64,000 bases of DNA from Aquabacterium sp. OR-4 (GTDB lineage: Bacteria; Pseudomonadota; Gammaproteobacteria; Burkholderiales; Burkholderiaceae_C): positions 598,807 through 662,806 of the forward strand of contig NZ_JAOCQD020000004.1 in NCBI RefSeq assembly GCF_025290835.2, given 5' to 3'. The notes below the pieces were generated by a model. The model saw only the letters and a list, made by a program, of their open reading frames with translations, did no database searches and was not told where the DNA came from. Below are positions 9,266 through 18,059 of this stretch, piece after piece (position 1 is the stretch's first letter; each line of letters starts with the position of its first letter). The translations under genes and the position numbers were made by a program.

Positions 9266-9850
9266 ATGCACACCCTGCCGCCCGACGATCTGCTGCAGCG
9301 CCTGGCCGACCTGGAAGCGCGACTGCAGCGCTTCGAGGATACCCAGGCCATCCGCGACTGCGTGCTGCGCTACATGGACCTGTGCGACCACCTCGACGCC
9401 CACACGCCGATGCACGCGCTGGGTGACTGCTTCACCGAGGATGCGCTGTGGGCCGGCAAGGGCGCGCGCTACGGCGCCAGCTTTGGCGGCCACCAGGGCC
9501 GCGACGCCATCGTGGCCATGCTGGGCCGCTACCGCGGCAGCCTGGCCGGCGAGCAGCCGGCGCGTGCGCCGCACTTCGCCTTCAACGCCCATTTCCTCAC
9601 CAGCGAGCAGATCCGGCCCACCGGCCCGCACAGCGCCGAGGCCGCCTGGCTGATGCTGCAGACCTCCAGCTTCTCGGCCGGCGGCGCGCACCTCAACGCC
9701 GCGCGCCTGAGCCTGCAGATGCAGCGCGGCGCCGATGGCCGCTGGCGCATCGCCCGCTTCGAGACCGAGAACCTGCTCAGCCGCCCGGTGAGCACCTGGC
9801 ACAGCGACGCCGCGCTGCCGGTGCCCGCGCCGGATGCCATGCGCGACTGA
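9266..9850 (+). CDS. iacI: IacI, SnoaL/NTF2-like protein
   Basis: This 194-residue protein of the SnoaL-like (NTF2 fold) superfamily begins with a short predicted coiled coil (LLQRLADLEARLQRFED), followed by the cone-shaped fold with DTQAIRDCVLRYMDLCDHLD. Related folds serve as ring-hydroxylating dioxygenase small subunits or as isomerases/cyclases. iac clusters carry such a protein as IacI, needed in some strains for a mid-pathway step. It lies 31 bases after iacB and 48 before iacC. Confidence 0.78.
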   Translation: MHTLPPDDLLQRLADLEARLQRFEDTQAIRDCVLRYMDLCDHLDAHTPMHALGDCFTEDALWAGKGARYGASFGGHQGRDAIVAMLGRYRGSLAGEQPARAPHFAFNAHFLTSEQIRPTGPHSAEAAWLMLQTSSFSAGGAHLNAARLSLQMQRGADGRWRIARFETENLLSRPVSTWHSDAALPVPAPDAMRD

Positions 9851-9898
9851 CGCGACCGAGCCCATTTGACCGAACGCCCCCCACGGAAGCCCCACGCC

Positions 9899-11188
9899 AT
9901 GAACGCCCCGACCGCCCCGATCCACTTCGTGCGCCCTGGCCGCGACCCCGCCGACCTGGTGCGCGACGACCGCGTGCACACCTCGCTGTACACCGACCCG
10001 GCGATCTTCGACGCCGAGATGGACAAGATCTTCCGCCACTGCTGGGTGTGGGTGGCGCACGAGAGCGAGCTGCCCGAGCCCGGCAGCTTCAAGACCCACT
10101 GGGTGGGCATGGAGCCGGTGATCGTCAGCCGCGACCGCAAGAACCAGATCCATGTGCTGCTCAACCGTTGCCGCCACCGTGCCGCCACCGTGTGCGAGCA
10201 CAAGAAGGGCAAGGCCGCCAGCTTCGTGTGCCCGTACCACGGCTGGGCCTATGCGCTGGATGGCCAGTTGCGCGGCGTGCCGCACCCCGAGAGCTATGGC
10301 GACTGCCTCGACAAGGCCGAGCTGCCGCTGGTGAGCCTGCGCGTGGAAAGCTACAACGGCATGGTCTTCGCCACCTTCCGCGACGATCTCGAGCCCCTGG
10401 CCGACTGGCTGGGCCCGGCCAGGAAGTGGATCGACCTGTTCATGAAGCAGGCCGGCGGCTACCCGGTCAAGGTGGCCGGCGAGCACCGCTTCCGCTTCCC
10501 CGGCAACTGGAAGATCCAGCTCGAGAACACCACCGACGCCTACCACTTTCCGCTGGTGCACAAGAGCTTCCTGAGCTCCATCGACGAAGAGACCAAGCAG
10601 GTCTTCGACTTCGTCAAGGGCCCGGGCTATGTGGAAGACCTCGGCAACGGCCACAGCGTGATGGTGATGATTCCTTCGCTGGTGGATCTGGACGCCAATC
10701 TCGATGCGCCCATCCCCGAGCGCTTTGCCGAGCTGGCCCAGGCGCTGCGCGACGAAGGCCATGACGAGCCCGCCGTGCGCCGCCTGGTGCGCGCCGTGGG
10801 CGGCACCGGCTTCAACCTGAACCTGTTTCCCAACGTGGCCTGCTCGATGGCCTTCTTCCGGGTGCTGCAGCCGGTGTCGGTGACCGAGACCGAGATCCAC
10901 CATGCGGCCATCGTGATGGACGGCGGCCCGGCCGTGTGCAACCAGGCGCGGCTGCGCCTGCACGAGCATTTCCAGGGCCCGATGGGCTTTGGCACGCCCG
11001 ACGACAGCGAGGCCTGGGAGCGCGTGCAGCAGGGCGCCAAGGCCGGGCAAGACCTCTGGATCATGGTCAACCGCGGCCTGCCCGGCGAGCGCCTCACCGC
11101 CGACGGCAAGGCCAGCGACGTGAGCGCCGAGACCGGCATGCGCGCCGCCTACCGGCAGTGGAAAAAGCTGATGACAAACGGCGCATGA
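9899..11188 (+). CDS. iacC: IacC, Rieske ring-hydroxylating dioxygenase large subunit
   Basis: This 429-residue oxygenase alpha subunit has a Rieske [2Fe-2S] site formed by Cys91, His93, Cys111 and His114 (CRH...CPYH). The mononuclear iron ligands are Asp213 or a partner carboxylate, His216 and His221 in the DAYHFPLVH motif. In the Iac pathway it acts on the oxindole-type intermediate leading to catechol, using electrons from IacF. I took the ATG at 9899; a TTG 33 bases upstream is less likely. The small subunit iacD follows after an unusual 139-base gap. Confidence 0.9.
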   Translation: MNAPTAPIHFVRPGRDPADLVRDDRVHTSLYTDPAIFDAEMDKIFRHCWVWVAHESELPEPGSFKTHWVGMEPVIVSRDRKNQIHVLLNRCRHRAATVCEHKKGKAASFVCPYHGWAYALDGQLRGVPHPESYGDCLDKAELPLVSLRVESYNGMVFATFRDDLEPLADWLGPARKWIDLFMKQAGGYPVKVAGEHRFRFPGNWKIQLENTTDAYHFPLVHKSFLSSIDEETKQVFDFVKGPGYVEDLGNGHSVMVMIPSLVDLDANLDAPIPERFAELAQALRDEGHDEPAVRRLVRAVGGTGFNLNLFPNVACSMAFFRVLQPVSVTETEIHHAAIVMDGGPAVCNQARLRLHEHFQGPMGFGTPDDSEAWERVQQGAKAGQDLWIMVNRGLPGERLTADGKASDVSAETGMRAAYRQWKKLMTNGA

Positions 11189-11213
11189 CGCTGCTGCGCG
11201 AGCACAGGGCGGC

Positions 11214-11255
11214 CCTGCGCTGCTCGCCGTACGGGTGTACGGCTGCGCTGCTCGA
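11214..11255. repeat. stem-loop bracketed by direct repeats in the iacC-iacD gap
   Basis: A perfect 7-bp stem with a 4-base loop, GCCGTACGGGTGTACGGC, lies at 11226-11243. It is flanked on each side by a direct repeat of about ten bases (TGCGCTGCTC-like), one just before the stem and one just after. The arrangement resembles a small mobile palindromic element. Its place between the two dioxygenase subunit genes could affect their relative expression. Confidence 0.6.
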
Positions 11256-11327
11256 AGCACCCTGAGCCCGCTCGCGACGCTTCCTGCAGCGTTTGTTCCC
11301 GCCGACACAACCCTCCGGATTCCCCTC

Positions 11328-11804
11328 ATGAACCTGCCCCTCCTCCACAGCCTCACCGCCTTCGTCTGGGCCGAGGCCGACATGCTCGACCACGGCGAGT
11401 ACGCCGCCTGGCTGGACCTCTGGGCGCCCGGCGGCCAGTACATCGTGCCGATCGACCCCGACACCACCGACTTCGACAACACCCTCAACTACGCCAACGA
11501 CAACGACGCCATGCGCGCGGCCCGCGTGGCGCGGCTGGTGAGCGGCGAATCGGTGTCCACCCAGCCGATGGCGCGCACCGTGCGCAGCGTGTCGCGGCTG
11601 CGTGTGCTGGCCGAGCAGGGCGAGGTGGTCACGCTGCGCGGCGCGCAAGACCTGCGCGAGTTCCGCAAGACCGGCTTCCACCAGTACACCGCCGATGTCA
11701 CCTGGACCCTGCTGCGCAACGGCGAGGGCTGGCGCATCCAGCGCAAGGTGCTGCGCCTGGTGAACGCCACCGATGCGCTGGCCGGCATCGGCTTCATCGT
11801 CTGA
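11328..11804 (+). CDS. iacD: IacD, ring-hydroxylating dioxygenase small subunit
   Basis: This 158-residue beta subunit has the NTF2-like fold of ring-hydroxylating dioxygenases. Typical features are the start (EADMLDHGEYAAWLDLWAPGGQYIVPID), the central SRLRVLAEQGE strand and the C-terminal IQRKVLRLVNATD. It has a structural role in the IacC hexamer. The ATG at 11328 follows a CCGGA-like site; upstream in-frame codons cover the palindromic element and are unlikely to be translated. It ends 13 bases before iacE. Confidence 0.87.
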   Translation: MNLPLLHSLTAFVWAEADMLDHGEYAAWLDLWAPGGQYIVPIDPDTTDFDNTLNYANDNDAMRAARVARLVSGESVSTQPMARTVRSVSRLRVLAEQGEVVTLRGAQDLREFRKTGFHQYTADVTWTLLRNGEGWRIQRKVLRLVNATDALAGIGFIV

Positions 11805-11817
11805 GCGGGGCCTTGCG

Positions 11818-12603
11818 ATGAACACCGCCGCACCCACCGCTGCACCCACGGCGGCCACCGCCGCCCCGGTCGCCCTCGTCACCGGCGCTGCCGCCGGCCT
11901 GGGCCTGGCCATCGCCAGCGAGCTGCATGCCGCCGGCCACCGCGTGCTGCTGACCGACCGCGACGCGGCCGCCGCCCAGGCCGCCGCCGCCGCGCTGGAT
12001 GCCAGCGGCCGCACGGCCCGCGGCCTGGCGCTGGATGTGCTGCACAAGGCGCACTTCGAGGCCGCGCTGGCCCATCTGCACGAAGGCGGCTGGGGCACGC
12101 CGCGCGTGCTGGTGAACAACGCCGCGCTGACCCTCACCACGCCGGTGATGCAGATCAGCCCCGAGGAATTCAGCCGCGTGAGCGATGTGAACCTGCGCGG
12201 CTGCTTCCTGGCTTGCCAGGTGCTGGGCGCGGCCATGGCGGCGGCGGGCTTCGGCCGCATCGTCAACGTGGCCTCGCTGGCCGGGCAGAACGGCGGCACG
12301 GCCTCGGGCGCGCACTACGCCGCCAGCAAGGCCGGCATCCTGGCGCTGACCAAGGTCTTTGCCCGTGCGCTGGCCGGGCAGGGCGTCACGGTGAACGCCG
12401 TGGCCCCGGGCCCGCTGGACCTGCCCTCGGTGCACGCCATGGTGCCGGCCGACCGGCTTGCCCAGATCGTGCAGACCATTCCCGTGCAGCGCCTGGGCGA
12501 TGCGCGTTTCATCGCCCGCGCCGTGCTGCTGCTGGCCGACGAGGCCGCGGCCTCGGTCACCGGCGCCGCGTGGGATCTCAACGGCGGCCTGTTCATGCGC
12601 TGA
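11818..12603 (+). CDS. iacE: IacE, short-chain dehydrogenase/reductase
   Basis: This 261-residue classical SDR has the nucleotide motif TGAAAGLG starting at residue 22. The active site is Ser153 with Tyr167-x3-Lys171 (YAASK), preceded by NNAA at 100-103. In the Iac pathway IacE reduces or oxidises a hydroxylated indole intermediate early in degradation. The first 17 residues are Ala/Thr/Pro-rich. It sits between the dioxygenase subunits and their reductase, consistent with iac order. Confidence 0.85.
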   Translation: MNTAAPTAAPTAATAAPVALVTGAAAGLGLAIASELHAAGHRVLLTDRDAAAAQAAAAALDASGRTARGLALDVLHKAHFEAALAHLHEGGWGTPRVLVNNAALTLTTPVMQISPEEFSRVSDVNLRGCFLACQVLGAAMAAAGFGRIVNVASLAGQNGGTASGAHYAASKAGILALTKVFARALAGQGVTVNAVAPGPLDLPSVHAMVPADRLAQIVQTIPVQRLGDARFIARAVLLLADEAAASVTGAAWDLNGGLFMR

Positions 12604-12614
12604 AGGCACTGTCC

Positions 12615-13589
12615 ATGATCCCCGAACTCCTCGATGTCATCGTGCGCCAGCCCAGCCTGCAGGGCCAGGGCGTGGCCGTCTTCACGCTGGAAGATGCCCA
12701 GGGCCGTGCGCTGCCGGCCTTCAGTGCCGGCGCCCATGTCGACCTGCACCTGCCCGGCGGCCTGGTGCGGCCCTACTCGCTGTGCAGCGACCCCGCCGAC
12801 ACCCGCCGCTACCGCCTGGGCGTGCTGAAAGACCCGGCCTCGCGCGGCGGCTCGGTGGCCGTGCACCAGCACCTGCTGGTGGACGGTGCGCGCCTGGCCA
12901 TCGGCGCCCCGCGCAACCTGTTTGCGCTGGTGGAAGATGCGCCGCACAGCGTGCTGGTGGGTGGCGGCATCGGCATCACGCCGATGCTGGCCATGGCCTG
13001 GCGCCTGCATGCGCTGGGCGCCAGCTTCGAGCTGCACTACTGCGCCCGCAGCCGCGCCCAGGCCGCCTTTCTGCAGGATCTGGCCAGCGCGCCCTGGGCC
13101 GCGCGCGTGCAGCTGCATTTCGACGACGAGGGCGCGGCCGCGGCGCTGCAGCCGCGCGCCGTGCTGGCCGGCGCACCGGCCGGCCGCCATGTTTATGTGT
13201 GCGGCCCCTCAGGCTTCATGGACTGGGTGCTGGCCGAGGCCGCCGCCGCCGGCCTGAGCGAGGCCCAGCGCCACCGCGAGTACTTCGGTGCCCCGGCCAC
13301 GGCCGCCCCGGCCGGCGGTGACCAGGCCTTCGAGATCGAGCTGCGCCGCAGCGGCAAGACGGTGCAGGTGGGCGCCACGCAAAGCCTGCTGGCGGCGCTG
13401 CGCGGCGTGGGCATCCACGTCAGCGTCTCGTGCGAGCAGGGCGTGTGCGGCACCTGCGCCTGCACCGTGCTGGCAGGCGAGCCCGAGCACCGCGACGCCT
13501 ACCTCACCGACGAGGAGCGCGCCGCGAACGACCAGATCCTGGTGTGCTGCTCGCGGGCCCGCAGCCCGCGCCTGGTTCTCGATCTCTGA
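12615..13589 (+). CDS. iacF: IacF, oxidoreductase with plant-type ferredoxin domain
   Basis: This 324-residue class IA reductase (phthalate dioxygenase reductase type) passes electrons from NAD(P)H to IacC. Domains in order: FMN-binding barrel with RPYSLCS (52-58), NAD-binding domain with GGGIGITPM (117-125) and CGPSGF (196-201), and a C-terminal [2Fe-2S] domain with Cys273, Cys278, Cys281 and Cys311. It starts 11 bases after iacE. Confidence 0.9.
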   Translation: MIPELLDVIVRQPSLQGQGVAVFTLEDAQGRALPAFSAGAHVDLHLPGGLVRPYSLCSDPADTRRYRLGVLKDPASRGGSVAVHQHLLVDGARLAIGAPRNLFALVEDAPHSVLVGGGIGITPMLAMAWRLHALGASFELHYCARSRAQAAFLQDLASAPWAARVQLHFDDEGAAAALQPRAVLAGAPAGRHVYVCGPSGFMDWVLAEAAAAGLSEAQRHREYFGAPATAAPAGGDQAFEIELRRSGKTVQVGATQSLLAALRGVGIHVSVSCEQGVCGTCACTVLAGEPEHRDAYLTDEERAANDQILVCCSRARSPRLVLDL

Positions 13590-13607
13590 TCGCCAAGAAA
13601 GCCTGCG

Positions 13608-14165
13608 ATGAACCCGTCTTCCGCCGCGGCCGCTGCCGCCCACTTCAGCCCGGTGTCCAGCACCGCCTTCCGCGATGGCCTGGCGCGCCTGCCCGGCGCC
13701 GTCACCGTGATCACCACCAACGGCCCGGCCGGCGCCGCGGGCTTCACCGCCTCGGCGGTGTGCAGCGTCAGCGACTCGCCGCCCACGGTGCTGGTGTGCA
13801 TGAACCGCAGCTCGTTTGCGCACCGCTTTTTTGCCGGCAATGGCGTGCTGTGCATCAACGTGCTCAGTGCGGCGCAGCAGGACTTGTCGGCGTTGTTCGC
13901 CAACCGCGAAGTGGCGATGGACCAGCGCTTCGCGCGCACGCCCTGGCAGGCCTGCGCCAGCGGCGCCCCGGGGCTCGATGGCGCGCTGGTGCAGCTCGAC
14001 GGCCGCATCGCCGCCACCCACGAGGTGGGCACGCACAGCATCTTCATCGTCGAGCTGGGCGAGGTGCGCCTGGCCGATGCCGGCGCCAGCCACGAGGGCC
14101 TGGCCTACTTCGGCCGTCGCTATCACGCATTGGGCGCGTCCAGCCCCGCCACCCAGCCTGCCTGA
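13608..14165 (+). CDS. iacG: IacG, NAD(P)H:flavin reductase
   Basis: This 185-residue flavin reductase-like (FMN-binding split barrel) protein should supply reduced flavin to IacA. Family blocks seen are RLPGAVTVITTNGPAGAAGF, TASAVCSVSDSPPTVLVCMN and the C-terminal GLAYFGRRYHAL. It closes the iac series, 18 bases after iacF, and is followed 21 bases later by a Bug receptor gene. Confidence 0.88.
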   Translation: MNPSSAAAAAAHFSPVSSTAFRDGLARLPGAVTVITTNGPAGAAGFTASAVCSVSDSPPTVLVCMNRSSFAHRFFAGNGVLCINVLSAAQQDLSALFANREVAMDQRFARTPWQACASGAPGLDGALVQLDGRIAATHEVGTHSIFIVELGEVRLADAGASHEGLAYFGRRYHALGASSPATQPA

Positions 14166-14186
14166 CTGACCCACCGGAGAAACCGC

Positions 14187-15176
14187 ATGCCCGATCGTCG
14201 TCTTGCCCTGGCCGCCGGCCTGCTGGCCCTGGGCCCGCTGTGTGCCGGCGGCGCCAGCGCCCAGGCCACCCGCCACAGCACCCGGCTGCTGGTGGGATTT
14301 CCGCCCGGTGGCACGGCCGATGTGCTGGCGCGCGCGCTGCAGCAGCGCCTGCCGGCGGGCGCCGAGCCGCTGATCGTCGAGAACAAGCCCGGCGCCGGCG
14401 GCCGCCTGGCGGTGGCCGAGCTCAAGGCCGCGCCGGCCGATGGCCGCACCGTGATGGTCTCGGCCGACCCGATCCTCACGATCTACCCGCATGTCTTTCG
14501 CCACATCGCCTACAGCACCACCGCCGATGTGCTGCCGCTGCTGCCCATCGCCAGCGAGCCGGTGGGCCTGGCGGTGGGGCCGATGGTGCCGGCCAGCGTG
14601 AAGACCCTGGCCGACTTTCTGACCTGGTGCCGCCAGCACCCCAAGGACGCCAGCTACACCACGGCCGCCGCGGGCACCACCATGCACTTCGTCGGCAGCC
14701 AGCTGGCCCATGCCAGCCAGGTGGACCTGCTGCATGTGCCGCACCGCGGCGGCGCCGCAGCGGTGCAGGACGTGATGGGCGGGCAGATCGCCGCCACCGT
14801 CACCTCGATGAGCCTGGCCATGCCGCACCTGGGCGCCGGCAGCACCGGCAAGCTGCGCGTGCTGGCCATCGCCAGCGCCAGGCGCTCGCGCCGCCTGCCC
14901 GAGGTGCCCACGTTCACCGAGCTGGGCCACCCGCAGATTCGCGCCGATGTGTACTACGGCACCTACCTGAAGGCCGGCACGCCCGCGCCGCTGCTGGCGC
15001 AGTGGGTGCAGCAGATCGGCCAGGCCGCGCAATCGGCCGAGATGCTGGCGCTGCTGGACAAGCTCTCGCTCGACCCGATGGTGCTCGGCCAGCCGGCCTT
15101 TGCCGCGCTGGTGCGCGCCGACCTCGAGCGCTGGGGCCCGATCGTCAAGGCCAGCGGCTACTCGGCCGACGATTGA
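14187..15176 (+). CDS. Bug/TctC-family periplasmic solute-binding protein
   Basis: This 329-residue tripartite tricarboxylate receptor-type protein has a signal peptide (residues 1-25, ending GGASAQA). The family start RLLVGFPPGGTADVLARAL and the block VPHRGGAAAVQDVMGGQIAA are present. Such receptors bind carboxylates, often aromatic; many lack cognate TctAB genes, as here. CGGAGA lies ahead of the ATG. Its position at the end of the iac operon suggests co-expression. Confidence 0.85.
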   Translation: MPDRRLALAAGLLALGPLCAGGASAQATRHSTRLLVGFPPGGTADVLARALQQRLPAGAEPLIVENKPGAGGRLAVAELKAAPADGRTVMVSADPILTIYPHVFRHIAYSTTADVLPLLPIASEPVGLAVGPMVPASVKTLADFLTWCRQHPKDASYTTAAAGTTMHFVGSQLAHASQVDLLHVPHRGGAAAVQDVMGGQIAATVTSMSLAMPHLGAGSTGKLRVLAIASARRSRRLPEVPTFTELGHPQIRADVYYGTYLKAGTPAPLLAQWVQQIGQAAQSAEMLALLDKLSLDPMVLGQPAFAALVRADLERWGPIVKASGYSADD

Positions 15177-15190
15177 GAACCAGGCCCGCG

Positions 15191-16237
15191 ATGAACGACA
15201 CCCCGAACGACAAGCCCGGCCCCTGGCGCGTGATGGTGGCCGGCGCCGGCGCCATCGGCTGCCTGCTGGCCGCCCGCCTGGCCGCCGCCGGCCATGCGGT
15301 GGATCTGCTGGCCCGCGGCCGCGGCGCCCAGGCGCTGCGCGAGCACGGCATCACGCTGCACGACCTGGATGGCACCTGGCGCGTGACGGCCGGGCACCAC
15401 AGCGCCGGCCTGCGCGTGCTGCACACACCGCTGAGCGCCGCGCCCGAAGGCGGCCCGCCCGACCTGCTGCTGCTGTGCAGCAAGTCGCAAGACCTGCTGG
15501 CCCTGGCCGAGGCCGTGGCGCCGGCCATCGGCCCGCACACGCTGGTGCTGCCCTTGGTCAACGGCGTGCCCTTCTGGTTCTTCCACGGCCAGGGCGGACG
15601 CTTCGACGGGCGCGCGGTGCAGGCGGTCGACCCCGGCGGCCGGCTGCTGCGCCTGCTGCCGCTGCCGCAGCTGCTGGGCGCGGTGGTGTTCATCACCGCC
15701 GAGTGCACATCGCCCGGCCAGGTGCAGGCCCGCAACCCGCACCTGCTGATGCTGGGCGAGCCCGCCGGCGGCCTGAGCCCGCGCCTGGCCCGCGTGGCCG
15801 CCATGCTGGAGGCGGCCGGCATCGCCACGCGGCCGCTGGAACGCATCCGCGACAAGCTGTGGACCAAGCTGGTGGCCAACCTCACCTCCAACCCGCTGTC
15901 GGTGGTGACGCGCACCACGCTGCACACGATCTACAGCGACCCCGTGCTGCTCGACACGGTGCGCGCGGTGATGCACGAGGCCTTGCTGGTGGCCGCCGCA
16001 CATGGGGCGCGGCTGGAGATCGACCCGATCGAGTTCGTGCAGCTGGGCGCCGCGATGGGCGCGGTGCGCACCTCGATGCTGCAGGACTTCGAGCGTGGCC
16101 GGCCGCTGGAGCTGGCCGCCATTGGCGAGGCGGTGGTCGAGCTGGCCGGCCTCTACCAGCTGCCGATGCCGGCCACGCGCACCCTGCTGTCGCAGGCCGC
16201 CTGGCATGCGCAGCGCCGCCTGGCCGACGCGGCATGA
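15191..16237 (+). CDS. ketopantoate reductase-like (ApbA/PanE family) dehydrogenase
   Basis: This 348-residue enzyme has an N-terminal Rossmann motif GAGAIGCLLAARLAAAGH and the family C-terminal helical domain with KLWTKLVANLTSNPLSVVTR, where Lys and Asn are substrate contacts. Many catabolic paralogues of PanE reduce other 2-oxo acids, and the setting beside an aldolase and a hydratase argues for a catabolic role rather than pantothenate synthesis. It begins 14 bases after the Bug gene. Confidence 0.8.
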   Translation: MNDTPNDKPGPWRVMVAGAGAIGCLLAARLAAAGHAVDLLARGRGAQALREHGITLHDLDGTWRVTAGHHSAGLRVLHTPLSAAPEGGPPDLLLLCSKSQDLLALAEAVAPAIGPHTLVLPLVNGVPFWFFHGQGGRFDGRAVQAVDPGGRLLRLLPLPQLLGAVVFITAECTSPGQVQARNPHLLMLGEPAGGLSPRLARVAAMLEAAGIATRPLERIRDKLWTKLVANLTSNPLSVVTRTTLHTIYSDPVLLDTVRAVMHEALLVAAAHGARLEIDPIEFVQLGAAMGAVRTSMLQDFERGRPLELAAIGEAVVELAGLYQLPMPATRTLLSQAAWHAQRRLADAA

Positions 16238-16240
16238 CGG

Positions 16241-16282
16241 CCACGCCCACGCCCACGCCCACGCCCACGCCCACGCCCACGC
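16241..16282 (+). repeat. hexanucleotide repeat (CCACGC)x7
   Basis: Seven perfect CCACGC units follow the reductase stop. If the class II aldolase began at the overlapping ATG (16234, ATGA), the array would encode a Thr-Pro repeat. Unit number changes would not shift frame because the unit is six bases. Confidence 0.85.
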
Positions 16283-16389
16283 CACCGCCGCTGCTGCAGC
16301 AGCAGCCGGCACCACCGGCGCCGGCGTTGCCCGCGCGCCTGCAGCCGCACTCCATCCAAGACTTCTCCCCGCTTTGCGAGACCGCCGCC

Positions 16390-17157
16390 ATGGACATGCT
16401 CATCCCCGACACCCAGCCCGCCCGCCCCGCCCAGATGGCCGATGCCGAATGGGCGCTGCGCTACCAGCTGGCCGACTGCTACCACCTGGTGGACCACTTC
16501 GGCTGGACCGAGACCATCTTCAACCACATCTCGGCCCGCCTGCCCGGCACCGCGCACTACCTGGTCAACCCCTTCGGCCTGAACTACGACGAGGTCACGC
16601 CGGCCAACCTGATCAAGGTGGATGTCGACGGCCACAAGGTCGAGCCCTCGCCGTATGACGGCAACCCCGCCGGCTTTGCGCTGCACGGCGCCATCCACGC
16701 CGCGCGCGACGACATCCACTGCGTGATCCACACCCACACCACCGCGGTGTCGGCCATCGCGCTCAAGCGCCAGGGCTTTGCGCACGACGATTTCTACGGC
16801 GCCCAGCTCAGCGGCCGCGTGGGCTACCACGCCTTCGAGGGCATCACGCTGTTTGCCGACGAGCGCCCGCGCATGCTGCACAGCCTGGGCAGCAAGCACA
16901 TCCTGGTGCTGCGCAACCACGGCGTGGCGGTGGGCGAGCTGGACATCCCGCGCGCCTTCTTCCTGCTGTGGACGGTGCAGCGCGCGGCCGAGATCCAGGT
17001 GGCGGCCGGCGCCATTCCGGGCGACAACGTGGCCCTGCCCGAGACCATTGGCCAGCGCTGCGCCGAACTCACTGCGCAGCTGATCCGCGAAGACGGCTTT
17101 GCCGAGAAGTTCTTTGCCGCCATGGTGCGCCGCATGCGCTCGCGCCGCGCGCACTGA
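16390..17157 (+). CDS. class II aldolase/adducin family protein
   Basis: This 255-residue zinc-dependent aldolase-fold protein has metal ligands His114 and His116 in IHTHTT and a further His in LRNHGVAVG. The usual catalytic Glu position is not obvious (NPAGFALHGAIH), as in the decarboxylase/adducin-like subgroup. The ATG at 16390 gives the normal family length. An upstream ATG at 16234 overlaps the preceding stop (ATGA) and would add a 52-residue Thr-Pro/Gln leader encoded partly by a hexanucleotide repeat. Substrate unknown. Confidence 0.8.
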   Translation: MDMLIPDTQPARPAQMADAEWALRYQLADCYHLVDHFGWTETIFNHISARLPGTAHYLVNPFGLNYDEVTPANLIKVDVDGHKVEPSPYDGNPAGFALHGAIHAARDDIHCVIHTHTTAVSAIALKRQGFAHDDFYGAQLSGRVGYHAFEGITLFADERPRMLHSLGSKHILVLRNHGVAVGELDIPRAFFLLWTVQRAAEIQVAAGAIPGDNVALPETIGQRCAELTAQLIREDGFAEKFFAAMVRRMRSRRAH

Positions 17158-17232
17158 GCCGCCGCCGCCACACGACGCCCCCAGCACCACCACCACAACA
17201 CCGCCAGCGCCCACGCCACGCCACGCCACGCC

Positions 17233-18033
17233 ATGCCCCTGAGCCCCGAAGCCACCGCCCTGTGCGCGGCCCTGCTCGACGCCCGCCGCAGCGGCCGCCC
17301 GCTGCCCCCCGACGCCGCCGCGCTGGCCGCCGTGCCCGACGACGAAACCGCCTGCGCGCTGCAGCAGGCCCAGGGCGTGGCCCTGGGTGCCTGGGCGGCC
17401 GAGGCGCTGCCGCGCTTCTGGAAGTCGGGCGGCCCGCGCCGCGACGGCCCGCTGGCCCATGCGCCGCTGCTGCCTGCCGGCGTGCAGCCGGTGGCAGATG
17501 GCGACTGCGCCGACCTGCGCGCCCAGCCCTTCCTGCAGCCCATGGTCGAGGCCGAGGTGGCGCTGCGCCTGGGCCGCGAGGTCAGCCCCGCGCTGGCCGC
17601 CACGCTGGGCGTGGCCGAGGCCGAATCGCTGATCGATGCGCTGGCCGTGGCGGTGGAGGTGGTGGACACGCGCTGGGCCAGCCTGGCCGATGCACCGCCA
17701 CGCCTGAAGCTGGCCGACTTCCAGGTGCATGGCGCCCTGGTGCTGGGCCCCTGGCAGGCCTGGGACGGCTGGCGCGGCCACGACTGGGCGGCCCAGCGCG
17801 GCCAGCTGCGGCTGGGCGATGCCGCGCCCATCAACTTCCAGGGCACGCACACCCTGGGTACGCCGGGCTGGCTGCTGCCGATCTGGCTGCGCCACCTCAC
17901 CCGCCACGGCCACAGCGTGCCGGCCGGCACCGTGGTCACCACCGGCAGCTGGTCAGGCTGCCGCCCGGTGGCACGCGGCAGCCGCGTGGCGGTGCAGTTT
18001 CAGGGCCTGGGCGGCTTCACGCTGCAGGTCTGA
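17233..18033 (+). CDS. 2-keto-4-pentenoate hydratase-like protein (MhpD/FAH fold)
   Basis: This 266-residue protein has the fumarylacetoacetase C-terminal fold. The metal-binding carboxylates appear in VEAEVALRLG, followed by AVEVVDTRW. The C-terminal GTVVTTGSWSGCRPV is the family signature region. Hydratases of this type act on 2-hydroxypentadienoates from meta-cleavage of catechols, so it might process a product downstream of the catechol made by the Iac enzymes; no extradiol dioxygenase is present here. The start is preceded by CACGC pentamer repeats and no clear ribosome site. Confidence 0.75.
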   Translation: MPLSPEATALCAALLDARRSGRPLPPDAAALAAVPDDETACALQQAQGVALGAWAAEALPRFWKSGGPRRDGPLAHAPLLPAGVQPVADGDCADLRAQPFLQPMVEAEVALRLGREVSPALAATLGVAEAESLIDALAVAVEVVDTRWASLADAPPRLKLADFQVHGALVLGPWQAWDGWRGHDWAAQRGQLRLGDAAPINFQGTHTLGTPGWLLPIWLRHLTRHGHSVPAGTVVTTGSWSGCRPVARGSRVAVQFQGLGGFTLQV

Positions 18034-18059
18034 ACAGCCCCCACATCGCTGCGCGCCTG

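Noticed and set aside
8984..11488. An 834-codon minus-strand open frame
   Set aside because: Antisense of iacB, iacI, iacC and part of iacD; composition is typical of a GC-driven shadow frame.
15191..16237. PanE for pantothenate synthesis
   Set aside because: No other pantothenate gene is near, and the catabolic neighbours suggest a paralogue acting on another 2-oxo acid.
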